Of a stretch of 64,000 nucleotides of DNA, positions 53,015-61,635 are shown in pieces (the stretch's first letter is position 1; each line of letters starts with the position of its first letter). Made by a program: the position numbers and the translations under genes. The notes below the pieces were generated by a model, which worked only from the letters and a program-made list of their open reading frames with translations, did not search any database and was not told the DNA's origin. Source of the stretch: an uncultured Oscillospiraceae bacterium (GTDB lineage Bacteria > Bacillota > Clostridia > Oscillospirales > Acutalibacteraceae); contig CAUDCW010000005.1 of the NCBI GenBank assembly GCA_958448165.1, positions 1 to 64,000 on the forward strand. The letters are read 5' to 3'.

Positions 53015-54406
53015 TCAAAGGTTGTTTACAATAGATTTGAAGTGCTTTCCTCTTTCGTCAAAGTTTTTATACAAATCAAAGCTTGCACTTGCCGGTGACA
53101 TTGAAACTATATCTCCGCTTTCGGCATTTTCCGAAGCGGCTTTTACAGCCTCGCCCATATTTGCGGCGTGGATAATTCTGATTGCATCAGGATTGTAATT
53201 TTCTGCCTCTTTTACAGCCTTTTCTATCTTAGGCGCAGTAGCACCCATAAGAATAAGCACCTTTACCTTATCGTTGATAACAGGACCGAGCGGCTCATAC
53301 GGTATCTTTTTGTCATATCCGCCTGCGATAAGAATTATCTTGAAATCATAAAGCGACAGTGTGCCCAAGGCTGTTCTTGTGGGACTTGAAGCGATAGAGT
53401 CGTTGTAATATTTTACACCGTTAAGCTCACGCACAAACTCGGCTCTGTGTTCCACTCCGCCAAAGGTCTTTGCAACCTCAACAATGTTTTCAACGCTCAC
53501 CATACCCCATACTGCCGATATTGCGGCAAGATAATTCTCTACATTGTGAAGTCCGGGGATTTTAATTTCACTTGCGTTCATAACAGGAGTAGTTTTTCCG
53601 TTTTCAGCATAAATTATACAGCCGTTTTCGTCGCAGTAAGCTCCGTTTTCAACCGGTGATTTTCTTGAGAATTTTACTACCCTTCCCCTGCAAGCGCTCT
53701 CAAAGCTGTTTGAAATTTCGTTGTCAAGATTGAGAACGGCTTTGCCGAAAGCGCTCTGATGAAGCACGATATTCTTTTTCGAGTCGATGTACTCCTGCAT
53801 ATCCTTATGAATATCAAGATGGTTCGGAGCCAGATTGGTGACAACCGCAACATCAGGGCTTTCACGCATAGAAATAAGCTGAAAGCTTGACAGTTCGACA
53901 ACAGCTATGTCGTCTTTGGTTATTTCCTCAATCTGCGGCAGAAGCGGTGTGCCGATGTTTCCGCCGAGGTACACTTTTTTGCCTTGCTTTTTCAGGAATT
54001 CTGAAATAATAGTAGTAGTCGTAGTCTTACCGTCACTGCCTGTTACAGCTATAATCTTACACGGGCAAAGCTCAAAGAAAAGCTCCATTTCCGAAGTAAC
54101 GACAACACCCTGCTTTTTAAAGCGTTCAAGCTCTTCCATATAAAATCGCATACCGGGCGTTCTGAAAATAATGTCAATATCATCAAGAGCCAGATAATTT
54201 TCGCCGAGCGACAAAACAGCACCTGCATCCTTGGCAAGAACCGCATTTTCACCGAGAGCCTCTTCATCTCTTCTGTCACAGGCAATAACCTCCGCCCCGT
54301 ATTTTTTGAATAATTTTATTAAATATAAATTACTTTTACCGATTCCGCACAGAGCGATTTTTTTGCCTTTAAGTGTAGTCAAAAAATCAACTGCATTATG
54401 ATTCAT
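53015..54406 (-). CDS. murD: UDP-N-acetylmuramoyl-L-alanine--D-glutamate ligase (MurD)
   Basis: 463 residues from ATG 54406 (AAAGGT upstream; an earlier TTG at 54427 lies within that region). It has the N-terminal UDP-binding fold (LCGIGKSNLYL ~18), ATP loop VTGSDGKTTTTTII (~112), PNHLDIHKDM (~180), EHRAEFV and YYNDSIASSPTRT (~315), all MurD features. It adds D-glutamate to UDP-MurNAc-L-Ala in peptidoglycan synthesis. It lies outside the usual dcw cluster here, heading an operon with two peptidases. The 270 bp upstream contain A/T-rich sequence and the EIIA terminator. Confidence 0.95.
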   Translation of the reverse strand: MNHNAVDFLTTLKGKKIALCGIGKSNLYLIKLFKKYGAEVIACDRRDEEALGENAVLAKDAGAVLSLGENYLALDDIDIIFRTPGMRFYMEELERFKKQGVVVTSEMELFFELCPCKIIAVTGSDGKTTTTTIISEFLKKQGKKVYLGGNIGTPLLPQIEEITKDDIAVVELSSFQLISMRESPDVAVVTNLAPNHLDIHKDMQEYIDSKKNIVLHQSAFGKAVLNLDNEISNSFESACRGRVVKFSRKSPVENGAYCDENGCIIYAENGKTTPVMNASEIKIPGLHNVENYLAAISAVWGMVSVENIVEVAKTFGGVEHRAEFVRELNGVKYYNDSIASSPTRTALGTLSLYDFKIILIAGGYDKKIPYEPLGPVINDKVKVLILMGATAPKIEKAVKEAENYNPDAIRIIHAANMGEAVKAASENAESGDIVSMSPASASFDLYKNFDERGKHFKSIVNNL

Positions 54407-54644
54407 TTTATTTACGACCTTTCTCAATCAATATCCGCATATAATTATACGTTTTTTGACAGGAAATATCAACCTGTAGTTATTTGTTGATGAGCTTATT
54501 TTGTAAATTTAATTTTTTACATAAAAATAATCGAAAAAAATATGTATTCATACACGTTTTGTTCACGCAGGTTATACAGTGCTATATTTTAAGCTTTGAT
54601 TTTTCGTTCCGAAAATTAATCGAGCCTATAAAGATTATTTAACA

Positions 54645-54676
54645 AAACAGCCCCACTAAAAGCGGGACTGTGAACA
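54645..54676 (-). terminator. Terminator of the EIIA gene
   Basis: On the minus strand CAGTCCCGC pairs with GTGGGGCTG around a TTTTA loop (one mismatch or wobble), followed by TTTTG, immediately after the EIIA stop. Confidence 0.7.
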
Positions 54677-54678
54677 GA

Positions 54679-55062
54679 TTATTTAGCTTCTATTAATTTA
54701 TCGTTTACAGATACATCACCGATCGCAAGTGGCGTTATTGAGCTGAATTTATCAGTATTACAGATAACCATTGGAGTAGTGATTTTGTAGGTGATTTTGT
54801 ATCCTGCGTTTTTAATACCGTCAATATCAAAGGTAATCAACAAATCGCCTTTCTTTATCTGCTGTCCGTGCAGTTTTACGGTATCAATACCAATATGAAG
54901 AATAATCTCATATCCGCTTTCAGATACGAGGTTGACAGCGTGCTTTGTGTCTAAAACCATTACAACCTTTCCGTCACAGGGGGAATACAGTTTGCACTCG
55001 GTAGGTTCAACTGCTATTCCGTCACTCAGTATAACAAAAGAAGTGAAACAAAAGTGCAACAT
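54679..55062 (-). CDS. Free-standing EIIA-Glc-like PTS domain, N-terminus shortened
   Basis: Up to 127 residues. The EIIA-Glc core is clear: DGIAVEPTECKLYSPCDGKV (~14-33), TKHAV and the phospho-His in LHIGIDTVKLHG (~56). Full EIIA domains have about 30 more residues before 'DGIAV', and the present N-terminus (LHFCFTSFVIL) looks unrelated, with no good ribosome site, so the gene is probably truncated. The active His is kept. No EIIB or EIIC gene is nearby. It could still accept phosphate from HPr if translated. Confidence 0.65.
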   Translation of the reverse strand: MLHFCFTSFVILSDGIAVEPTECKLYSPCDGKVVMVLDTKHAVNLVSESGYEIILHIGIDTVKLHGQQIKKGDLLITFDIDGIKNAGYKITYKITTPMVICNTDKFSSITPLAIGDVSVNDKLIEAK

Positions 55063-55124
55063 GAAAAGGCGATTTTTGTAAAATTTAAAAATTTTTTTAC
55101 TTTTTTAATCAGTAATTCATATGT

Positions 55125-57038
55125 TTATTTTTGTTTGATTATAACCGCCTGACTTCCCATTGCTTTGAAAACACTTTCAAAAGTACTCATAGCAATACTG
55201 TAAGAGGTTCCGGTTGCGTCATCGCTGACAGTTACGGTTGAATTATTCTGGTTAAAGCCGATAAGCGTCAGACAGTGCTCTGGGCGCAACCAAGCTATCT
55301 GCTCGTTATTCCTTCCTGTCCAGATCGCATTAACGGTAGGCATAACCCAACCCGAAGTCGCCCAGATAACTACGGGATTTCCTTTCAATATCTGTGCATA
55401 CAGCAGCTCCGGCGCACAGCCCGACAAATCTTCAGCATACCACTCGCTGTTTTTGCCTATAGCTTTGAAGTAGTTCTCAGCCGTTGTGACAATACAGGGC
55501 GCATAGCATCCAAACCCATCGCTTCTGTAGGGGTCGCCGATAAATTCGTATCTGAAATCCCCCGTATAATACGCACCGGAATGCTTTGGAAGGTATTTAC
55601 TTGCCATTGTTGTTTTTGAAACGTCAAAGCCATAATAATTTAATACCGCTGTCAAGGACGTAACCTCGCAGCCTGTCGGAAGCTCAGGAAACTGACAAAG
55701 ATCCTTAAAGCTCAACGATTTGGTGTTACTGCCGATCGACACTGCACAGTATGTTTTAACACCGTTATATGCTGTTGCGGTAATTATTGCAATTCCCTTG
55801 CCTTTTGCGGTGACGAGTCCTCCGGCAGCTATTACTTCTGCAACATTTTTGTTGTCTGTCGAATACACAACATGATATGCACCCTCTCCGCTCGGGAAAG
55901 TGCTGTTGAGGTCAATGGTTTCTCCGACCTTTAACGATACTGACAGCTTGTTGAGTTTAATTTTTGTAGGAGCCTTTTTCACCGTAACAGTGCAGGTGAC
56001 TTTAACACCGTTGTATGCGGTGGCTGTTATTATCGCAGAGCCTGTCTTGTTTGCGCTGACAAGTCCGCCCGAAGCTTTGACAGAGGCAACCGAAGAATTA
56101 TTGCTTGAATAAATTATTCTGTATGCACCCTCGCCGCTCGGCAAGGAGCTGTTTAGGTCGTATGTTTCACCTATACCCAAAGTAATTTCGGATTTATTAA
56201 GAGTGATTGAAGTCGGCGCTGCCTTAACTGTAACAACACAGCTTGCTGTCGCACCGTTTTGCGTTGTTATTGTAATAACCCCCTGACCGACGGCAAAGGC
56301 AGTTATTTTACCCGATGACGAATCAACTATGACGGCAGCGTCATTGTCGCTTGAGAAAACAGCCGTTGACAAATCAGTACCGGTCGGAGAACTTTTTATA
56401 AGAGTATAGCTTTCGCCCACTCCGAGCGTAATCGAATTTTTATTCAGCTCTACAGTGTCGGGTACTGTAGGGTCGGTTTGCACTGTGGTCGTTTCTTCGG
56501 TAGGGTCGGTTTGTTCCGTAACCGGGTCTGTCGGCATAGATGTGGTTTCTTCTGTAGGGTCGGTTTGCGTTGCGGGTTCGGTTTCATCAGTGGCAGTCTG
56601 TGTTTCATCCGTGGGGTTAGTCAGCTGAGTCGGGTCTGTCTGAGTATCCGTTGTCGGCTGATATTCAACCGGCTTTCCTATACCCAAATCATCTGCCGGC
56701 ATTTCAAGGTTATACTTCTGAACAAGAATACAATCCACAAGATTTACGGCGTCATTCTTGTCAACATCGGCACAGAGCATCTGACTGTTGTTAAATTCTA
56801 TGACAGAAAGAACATTTTTCTGAATTTGAATAGCATCAGATAACGATACCTCACCGTCGGAATTGACATCACCTAAAATCAATGATTGTGCGTCCTGTGC
56901 ATCTGTCACGCTCTCATTTTCCGTAATCTCATTTGAATCATTATGTTCACCTGTTATCGCCGCCGCAGAAAAAACAGATATCAAAAGCACTATGCACAGG
57001 AATAGTGAAATAACTGATACAGCCGCTTTTTTTCTTTT
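55125..57038 (-). CDS. Secreted dockerin-Big2-C39-like cysteine protease
   Basis: About 637 residues from ATG 57038 (GAGAG upstream; an ATG 18 nt earlier is less likely). Order: signal peptide; type I dockerin with two Ca loops (GDVNSDGEVSLSDAIQIQK ~56 and ADVDKNDAVNLVDCILVQKY ~90); Thr/Pro/Glu-rich linker with TDPTEET repeats (~125-195); three Big2 Ig-like modules (~200-435, each with AVGQGVITI-like strands); C39_2-type papain-like domain with Cys in ELPTGCEVTSLTAVLNYYG and His in RPEHCLTLIGF. The dockerin would dock it to a cell-surface or cellulosome scaffoldin. Its target, peptide or wall, is unknown. Confidence 0.88.
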   Translation of the reverse strand, partial: KRKKAAVSVISLFLCIVLLISVFSAAAITGEHNDSNEITENESVTDAQDAQSLILGDVNSDGEVSLSDAIQIQKNVLSVIEFNNSQMLCADVDKNDAVNLVDCILVQKYNLEMPADDLGIGKPVEYQPTTDTQTDPTQLTNPTDETQTATDETEPATQTDPTEETTSMPTDPVTEQTDPTEETTTVQTDPTVPDTVELNKNSITLGVGESYTLIKSSPTGTDLSTAVFSSDNDAAVIVDSSSGKITAFAVGQGVITITTQNGATASCVVTVKAAPTSITLNKSEITLGIGETYDLNSSLPSGEGAYRIIYSSNNSSVASVKASGGLVSANKTGSAIITATAYNGVKVTCTVTVKKAPTKIKLNKLSVSLKVGETIDLNSTFPSGEGAYHVVYSTDNKNVAEVIAAGGLVTAKGKGIAIITATAYNGVKTYCAVSIGSNTKSLSFKDLCQFPELPTGCEVTSLTAVLNYYGFDVSKTTMASKYLPKHSGAYYTGDFRYEFIGDPYRSDGFGCYAPCIVTTAENYFKAIGKNSEWYAEDLSGCAPELLYAQILKGNPVVIWATSGWVMPTVNAIWTGRNNEQIAWLRPEHCLTLIGFNQNNSTVTVSDDATGTSYSIAMSTFESVFKAMGSQAVIIKQK

Positions 57039-57225
57039 CATAAGAATCACTCTCATTCAGGACAAAATTAAATTGACATATAAAAAGGAGAGAACAAAAT
57101 GTTCGCTCCCAGAATCACTTTATATAATAATATCAAGAATAATATATCATAAATTGGAATTTATTTCAAGTGTGAATATGCCATAATATGCTTAAACAGA
57201 CAGTATTGTGCAAATTATGATATAA

Positions 57226-57251
57226 AAAAACAGCGGCACAGCCGCTGTTTA
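57226..57251 (-). terminator. Terminator of the XRE regulator gene
   Basis: AAACAGCGGC pairs with GCCGCTGTTT around a 3-nt loop; on the minus strand it is followed by a run of T, just after the regulator's stop. The gap 57039-57225 upstream of the protease gene shows no gene. Confidence 0.85.
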
Positions 57252-57264
57252 AAGCAGTATGAAA

Positions 57265-57513
57265 TTAGTCCTCTCTGCCCAGAAGATAATCAACAGAAAC
57301 CTCAAGTATATCAGCAAGTGCCACAAGCTCCACATCAGTTACAAATCTGATCTGTCCTTCAAGCTTAGAAAGACCTGAGGCATTCATATCAACCCCGTTA
57401 ACCTGAAGCTGTGCCAAAAGCTCCTTCTGCTTCATACCTTTCTTTTTTCTTGCTGCCTCAACTCTTGCTCCTATAAGATTTCTCGTGCCAAGCTCCTGCT
57501 TACGCAATCTCAT
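57265..57513 (-). CDS. XRE-family HTH transcriptional regulator
   Basis: 82 residues from ATG 57513, which has GGAG 10 nt upstream; ATG 57531 lacks a ribosome site. It is a single Cro/C1 HTH: ARVEAARKKKGMKQKELLAQ (~15-34) and MNASGLSKLEGQIRFVTDVE as recognition helix, ending in VSVDYLLGRED, a common XRE end. It is monocistronic, with its own terminator. An inverted repeat directly upstream (57542-57595) is a candidate autoregulatory operator. Targets unknown. Confidence 0.85.
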   Translation of the reverse strand: MRLRKQELGTRNLIGARVEAARKKKGMKQKELLAQLQVNGVDMNASGLSKLEGQIRFVTDVELVALADILEVSVDYLLGRED

Positions 57514-57541
57514 TACATAATCACTCCGCATTTTTTAACCG

Positions 57542-57595
57542 TGCAAAAATAAACGAAAAAATAACAGACCCAAAGCATTATTCGCTTATTTTTGC
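57542..57595. promoter_or_regulatory. Inverted-repeat operator upstream of the XRE gene
   Basis: GCAAAAATAAACGAA (57542-57556) and TTCGCTTATTTTTGC (57581-57595) are inverted repeats matching at 14 of 15 positions with a 24-bp spacer, just upstream of the regulator. The rest of the gap to 57875 is A/T-rich with no gene; scattered GCACAAAATAAA-like half-sites occur near 57700-57715. Confidence 0.65.
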
Positions 57596-57875
57596 TGTCT
57601 GATAATCATTATAATATTATTAAAGAAAAAAAACAAGTTGAATTTTCGAAAAAAAGCAACAAAGTTACAAATATTACTACATTTGTGTCTTTTTTTGCCG
57701 ATAAGCACAAAATAAAGTAATCGTAAAGCAGAAGAAAATTAAATATACGGTTTGTAAAATTTAATATATGGTTATGGGACAACGGCAGAAAAAAGGTTTG
57801 TGTATTTTAACATAGGTGCTGTTAATTTAACATAGTTTTTTCGAGAATTTATGTTTATTATTACTGCATAAATCT

Positions 57876-58559
57876 TCAGATACCGTACTTAATCTTTATG
57901 CGCTCAAGCTTTTTTCCAAACGGCTTTGCAAGCAGAATCAGGAAAACGACGTTTGAAACAGCATAAACCGCCATAATCGGGAGTGATGACGAAAGATAAA
58001 ATACATATCGGCTGATATTGAAGCCTCCGTCCGACCACAGAGTTGTCCAGATGTCCATTATCATCGAATACAAAACGCCGGAAAAAACACCCCAGACGGA
58101 CAGCGTAATCCTGTTCTTGACTATATATTTTGCAAGCAATCCGCTTAATAAGCCTATCAGTCCCCACACCATCATCTGAAAAGGCGTCCAGGGGCCCTGT
58201 CCGAAATAGAAATTTGACAGCAACGCCGAAAAAGCACCGGTTATAAATCCACATTCACTGCCAAAATAGAGCGCAGTTATAACCACTATGGCTGTAACAG
58301 GCTTGAAAAACGGCAGTGGTGAAAAGATAAATCTTCCTGCCACGGAAAGTGCAGTCATAACGGCAATAACAGCGATAAGCTTACCGTTTGACTTGCTTTT
58401 TTCAAACCTCAGCACAACAGCAAGTGTTGAAACAACGGCGATAACAAGTGAAGCTATATCGTATCTGTTGTTATCAAAAAGTGTATATGAAAGAATGACG
58501 GTTGCAGGTACGACTACAAGCAAAAGAAGCATAGAAAGCACTCGTTTTATATTGCTCAT
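57876..58559 (-). CDS. ECF transporter S component (substrate-binding membrane protein)
   Basis: 227 residues with six or seven membrane helices. FGSECGFITGAFSALLSNFYFGQGPWTPFQMM (split here: GFITGAFSALLSNF ~100, GQGPWTPFQM ~117) resembles cobalamin/queuosine-class S components, with conserved Gly and Pro-Trp. ECF S proteins bind the vitamin and are loaded into the membrane by the T and ATPase subunits. Its start overlaps the ATPase stop as ATGA, so it is the last gene of the operon. The substrate is inferred from the neighbouring DUF4430 proteins to be a corrinoid. Confidence 0.85.
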   Translation of the reverse strand: MSNIKRVLSMLLLLVVVPATVILSYTLFDNNRYDIASLVIAVVSTLAVVLRFEKSKSNGKLIAVIAVMTALSVAGRFIFSPLPFFKPVTAIVVITALYFGSECGFITGAFSALLSNFYFGQGPWTPFQMMVWGLIGLLSGLLAKYIVKNRITLSVWGVFSGVLYSMIMDIWTTLWSDGGFNISRYVFYLSSSLPIMAVYAVSNVVFLILLAKPFGKKLERIKIKYGI

Positions 58560-60184
58560 TGTAAGTCCTCCGATGCGTTACAGATTTCCGCTACGTCCTC
58601 ACAGGTAACTGCGTTATCAAATATCCCTCTTGAAATCCTGTTCGCAGCAGTTGTATAAAAGCTGTTGCCGCAGAAGAATTCATTCGGCGGCGCAGATGAG
58701 ATAATCTCACCGTTAAACAACAGAGCACAGCGGTCGGCAGCCTGAGCGGCAAATTCAATATCGTGCGTTACCGTTACAACAGTAATCCCCTGTGCACACA
58801 TATTCTTGATTAAGTCAATCAGCTCACGCTTGCTTTTAGGGTCTATGCCCTTTGTCGGTTCATCGAGGAGAAGAACATCGGGCTTTCTGAGCATTAGCTT
58901 TGTCAGCGCTGCACGCTGTGTTTCACCGCCGCTTAAGTCATACGGGTGGCGGTCTGAAAGTGATGTAATGTTGAAAAGCTCTGAAAGCTCGGTTATTCGT
59001 TTTAATCCCTCTTCCCGAGTTATCGAACACTCATCGCAAAATGAGAGTAAATCTTCTTTCAGGCTGTCTTTTAAGAATACAAGCTCCGCTCTCTGCGGCA
59101 ACAGAGAAATTCTCAGATTCTTCTCTGCTTTAATTTTACCCATATACGGCTTTACAGCATTTGAAAGAACACGCATCAGAGTGCTTTTTCCTGCTCCGTT
59201 TGCACCGAGGATACAAAGACTCTCTGACTTATATATATCAAGGTCAAGCTGACGCAGAACGTCGGCACTCTCTTTTTGATATCGAAAACGGATATTTCTT
59301 AGCTTGAACAGCCTTTCCTTTTTTTCGCTGTTTTTCTTTGACATCTGTTTATCGTCACAGGCAGTCGGGAAATTTTGGCGCAGGTATGCTCTCCCCTGCC
59401 TTATATCAAGCGGACATTCACCGATTGCACCCGTCATCGCATAAATTCTTGCAGAAGCCGGGAGCGAGTCGAACAAGGACGAGTTCTTCTCATCAACTAT
59501 TTTTCGGGCGATATTTTTCGGCGTATCGCAGAATTTTATCGTTCCGTTTTCCATAACAGCCACCGTGTCTGCAAGTGTAAAAGCGTCCTCAAGTCGATGC
59601 TCGGTCATAATAACCGTTGTACCCGTTTCTCGGTTCAACCGTGTGACCGCATTCAGAAATTCACGCGCCGCAATCGGGTCAAGCTGTGACACAGGCTCAT
59701 CAAGCAGTAAAAGCCCGGGCTGCATAGCCATAACCGACGCTAAGTTGAGAATCTGAGTTTGTCCGCCGGAAAGCTCGTTTGTGTTTTTATCGAACCACGA
59801 GGAAATGCCGAGGAAGCTTGCCATTTCGCCGGTGCGCAGTCTGATGGTGTTTTTATCAAGGCCCATATTTTCAAGAGGAAACGCAAGCTCGTGCCAGACC
59901 TTATCGGTGACAATCTGATTATGAGGATTCTGCATAACAAAGCCGACGTCACACGGGTTAGTGTCGGCTTTTGAATGACCGAACAAGCTGATTTCGCCGT
60001 GAAGCTCCCCGACAGGTGAAAGCTCTTTTTTCAGAAGCTTTAACAGCGTTGTTTTGCCGCTGCCGCTGCTGCCGCACAGTAAAAGTATTTCGCCCTCGTT
60101 TAGCGTAAGATTAACATTGCGCAGTGCTGGCGAATTGCCCGTAGAGTATCTGAAGCTTAAATTCTTGATATTGAGTATTTCCAT
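58556..60184 (-). CDS. ECF transporter ATPase, fused EcfA-EcfA' (two ABC domains)
   Basis: 542 residues holding both ABC ATPases in one chain. Domain 1: LLLCGSSGSGKTTLLK (~34), ELSGGQTQILNLA (~137), LLLLDEPVSQLDP, MTEHR. Domain 2: CILGANGAGKSTLMR (~322), DLSGGETQRAALTK (~418), LLLDEPTKGIDP, VTHD. All catalytic motifs are intact. It energises the ECF transporter; in most species these are two genes (ecfA1, ecfA2), so fusion makes the stoichiometry fixed. It overlaps the T component by 28 bp. Confidence 0.92.
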   Translation of the reverse strand: MEILNIKNLSFRYSTGNSPALRNVNLTLNEGEILLLCGSSGSGKTTLLKLLKKELSPVGELHGEISLFGHSKADTNPCDVGFVMQNPHNQIVTDKVWHELAFPLENMGLDKNTIRLRTGEMASFLGISSWFDKNTNELSGGQTQILNLASVMAMQPGLLLLDEPVSQLDPIAAREFLNAVTRLNRETGTTVIMTEHRLEDAFTLADTVAVMENGTIKFCDTPKNIARKIVDEKNSSLFDSLPASARIYAMTGAIGECPLDIRQGRAYLRQNFPTACDDKQMSKKNSEKKERLFKLRNIRFRYQKESADVLRQLDLDIYKSESLCILGANGAGKSTLMRVLSNAVKPYMGKIKAEKNLRISLLPQRAELVFLKDSLKEDLLSFCDECSITREEGLKRITELSELFNITSLSDRHPYDLSGGETQRAALTKLMLRKPDVLLLDEPTKGIDPKSKRELIDLIKNMCAQGITVVTVTHDIEFAAQAADRCALLFNGEIISSAPPNEFFCGNSFYTTAANRISRGIFDNAVTCEDVAEICNASEDLQ

Positions 60185-61017
60185 TTCATCTCACCCCACA
60201 GGTTAATTAAAACAGGAATCAAAAAATATAACGTACAAAACACATATGAAATATCAAAGCTTATACTGTCCATCTCGGGATAATAATTGTAGTTAAGTAT
60301 GCCGCTGAAAAAGACAAGATAAACAAAGCCTGATACTGTAATAACAAGCAGCAAAGCATCACTGAACCTGAACAAAAAACGGGAATAGCTGACCCTTTTA
60401 CGGAAGCCGTAGCCTCTTGCTTTCATTGAATCAGACTGTTCGACTGCACCTTCAAGACTTCGGCTGATAAGACAGGAAAAAACAGAAATATATTTTTTTA
60501 CTTTAGAAAGCACGCCGCTTTTTACAGGAGAAATCGAATTGTGTATTTCAATCATCTCACGGCCGCCGCTGATAAACTGCGGCACAAGTCTGAGCGCCAT
60601 TGAAACAATGAGTGCGGCTTTCGGCATAACTGCGCCAAACAGACTTAAAAACTTGTCGGAGGTTATCACAGCGTTATAGCAGGAAAACCATAAAAGCACC
60701 GCACTTATCATAGCACCCAGATAAGCGCCGTAAACAAAAGCCTCAAGCGTGATCGGATTACCGTTCAAGAAAAACAACACCGTTACACCGTTGTGACTGA
60801 AAATAGGGTTTGTTATTGCTGTCAGTAAAAAGACAAGCAGATAAAGCCATACACTTTTTAACGCTCGCAGTGAAATTGAAAACAGTAAAGCTGCGGCAAT
60901 TGATACAGCGGCAACAATGATACTGCGGCTGAACATAGTGATGCATATTGCAGAAAGTAAATATAAAAAAGAAGGGAGCGGATGAAATGCCGAAAACCTT
61001 TGCATAATTTTTATCAC
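60157..61017 (-). CDS. ECF transporter T component (EcfT)
   Basis: 286 residues with about six membrane helices and the EcfT coupling segments ISRSLEGAVEQSDSMKARGY (~180-199), including the Ala-Arg-Gly motif that grips the ATPases. It is the scaffold between S protein and ATPases. The start is uncertain: GTG 61017 is 3 nt after GGAG, while ATG 61005 is 15 nt after it; neither spacing is ideal. It overlaps the ATPase gene downstream and follows the DUF4430 lipoprotein gene by 29 bp. Confidence 0.88.
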   Translation of the reverse strand: MIKIMQRFSAFHPLPSFLYLLSAICITMFSRSIIVAAVSIAAALLFSISLRALKSVWLYLLVFLLTAITNPIFSHNGVTVLFFLNGNPITLEAFVYGAYLGAMISAVLLWFSCYNAVITSDKFLSLFGAVMPKAALIVSMALRLVPQFISGGREMIEIHNSISPVKSGVLSKVKKYISVFSCLISRSLEGAVEQSDSMKARGYGFRKRVSYSRFLFRFSDALLLVITVSGFVYLVFFSGILNYNYYPEMDSISFDISYVFCTLYFLIPVLINLWGEMKWKYSISRI

Positions 61018-61046
61018 ACGCTCCTTTCAGAAAAAACTCTTTATTT

Positions 61047-61583
61047 TTATTCAACCTCAGCGCCGATGTCAACGCCTAAGTCGCACGAATACTGCCACTT
61101 TACGCTGTCGCCGTCTTTAAGCTTATAATCAGCGGCAGAAACATTGCCGAATTCGCCGTTCACGCTATATAGCCATCCGCTCAGCTCGCCGCAGGAAAAT
61201 TCGTAAATGTGATTAATGCCCTGAACATAAACCGAACCGAGAGAATTTTTGTCTGCACCCTGAAACTCCATATGTATTTTCTTGTCTCTTACCGCTTTTT
61301 GCAGGATTGAAAAGGCGGTATCGTTTTCATCTATAGCATACTTTGTTTCTTCAATTATTATCCCGTCCTTCGGGACATACTTCTCGTTTTTTAGGCTTTC
61401 ATCAAGCATATCATAATTATCGAGTATTGTTTTGCAGTCGATTGAAATTGTTGCATAGATGCCTGAATCGCTGTCAGAGGACGAGGAGTAATAATCGTCA
61501 ACGCTTTGAATTGAGCAGGAAGATAACATCAGCAAAACGTAAAGAAGGATTAATAAAGAACTCAACCGTTTTTTTATTTTCAT
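61047..61583 (-). CDS. DUF4430 lipoprotein (intrinsic-factor C-domain-like)
   Basis: 178 residues with a lipoprotein signal (LLMLSSCSIQS, lipobox Cys ~23). The DUF4430 domain (~60-175) has VYVQGINHIYEFSCGELSGW (~118) then LYSVNGEFGN and ending DSVKWQYSCDLG. This domain is the beta-domain of transcobalamin/intrinsic factor that closes over cobalamin. Between the alpha/alpha-toroid protein and the ECF transporter, it is probably a surface corrinoid-binding protein. AGAGGTTAATT precedes the start. Confidence 0.85.
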   Translation of the reverse strand: MKIKKRLSSLLILLYVLLMLSSCSIQSVDDYYSSSSDSDSGIYATISIDCKTILDNYDMLDESLKNEKYVPKDGIIIEETKYAIDENDTAFSILQKAVRDKKIHMEFQGADKNSLGSVYVQGINHIYEFSCGELSGWLYSVNGEFGNVSAADYKLKDGDSVKWQYSCDLGVDIGAEVE

Positions 61584-61635
61584 AGCAATTAACCTCTTTA
61601 ATCAGATATTTTGATAAAACAATTTCACACACCGA

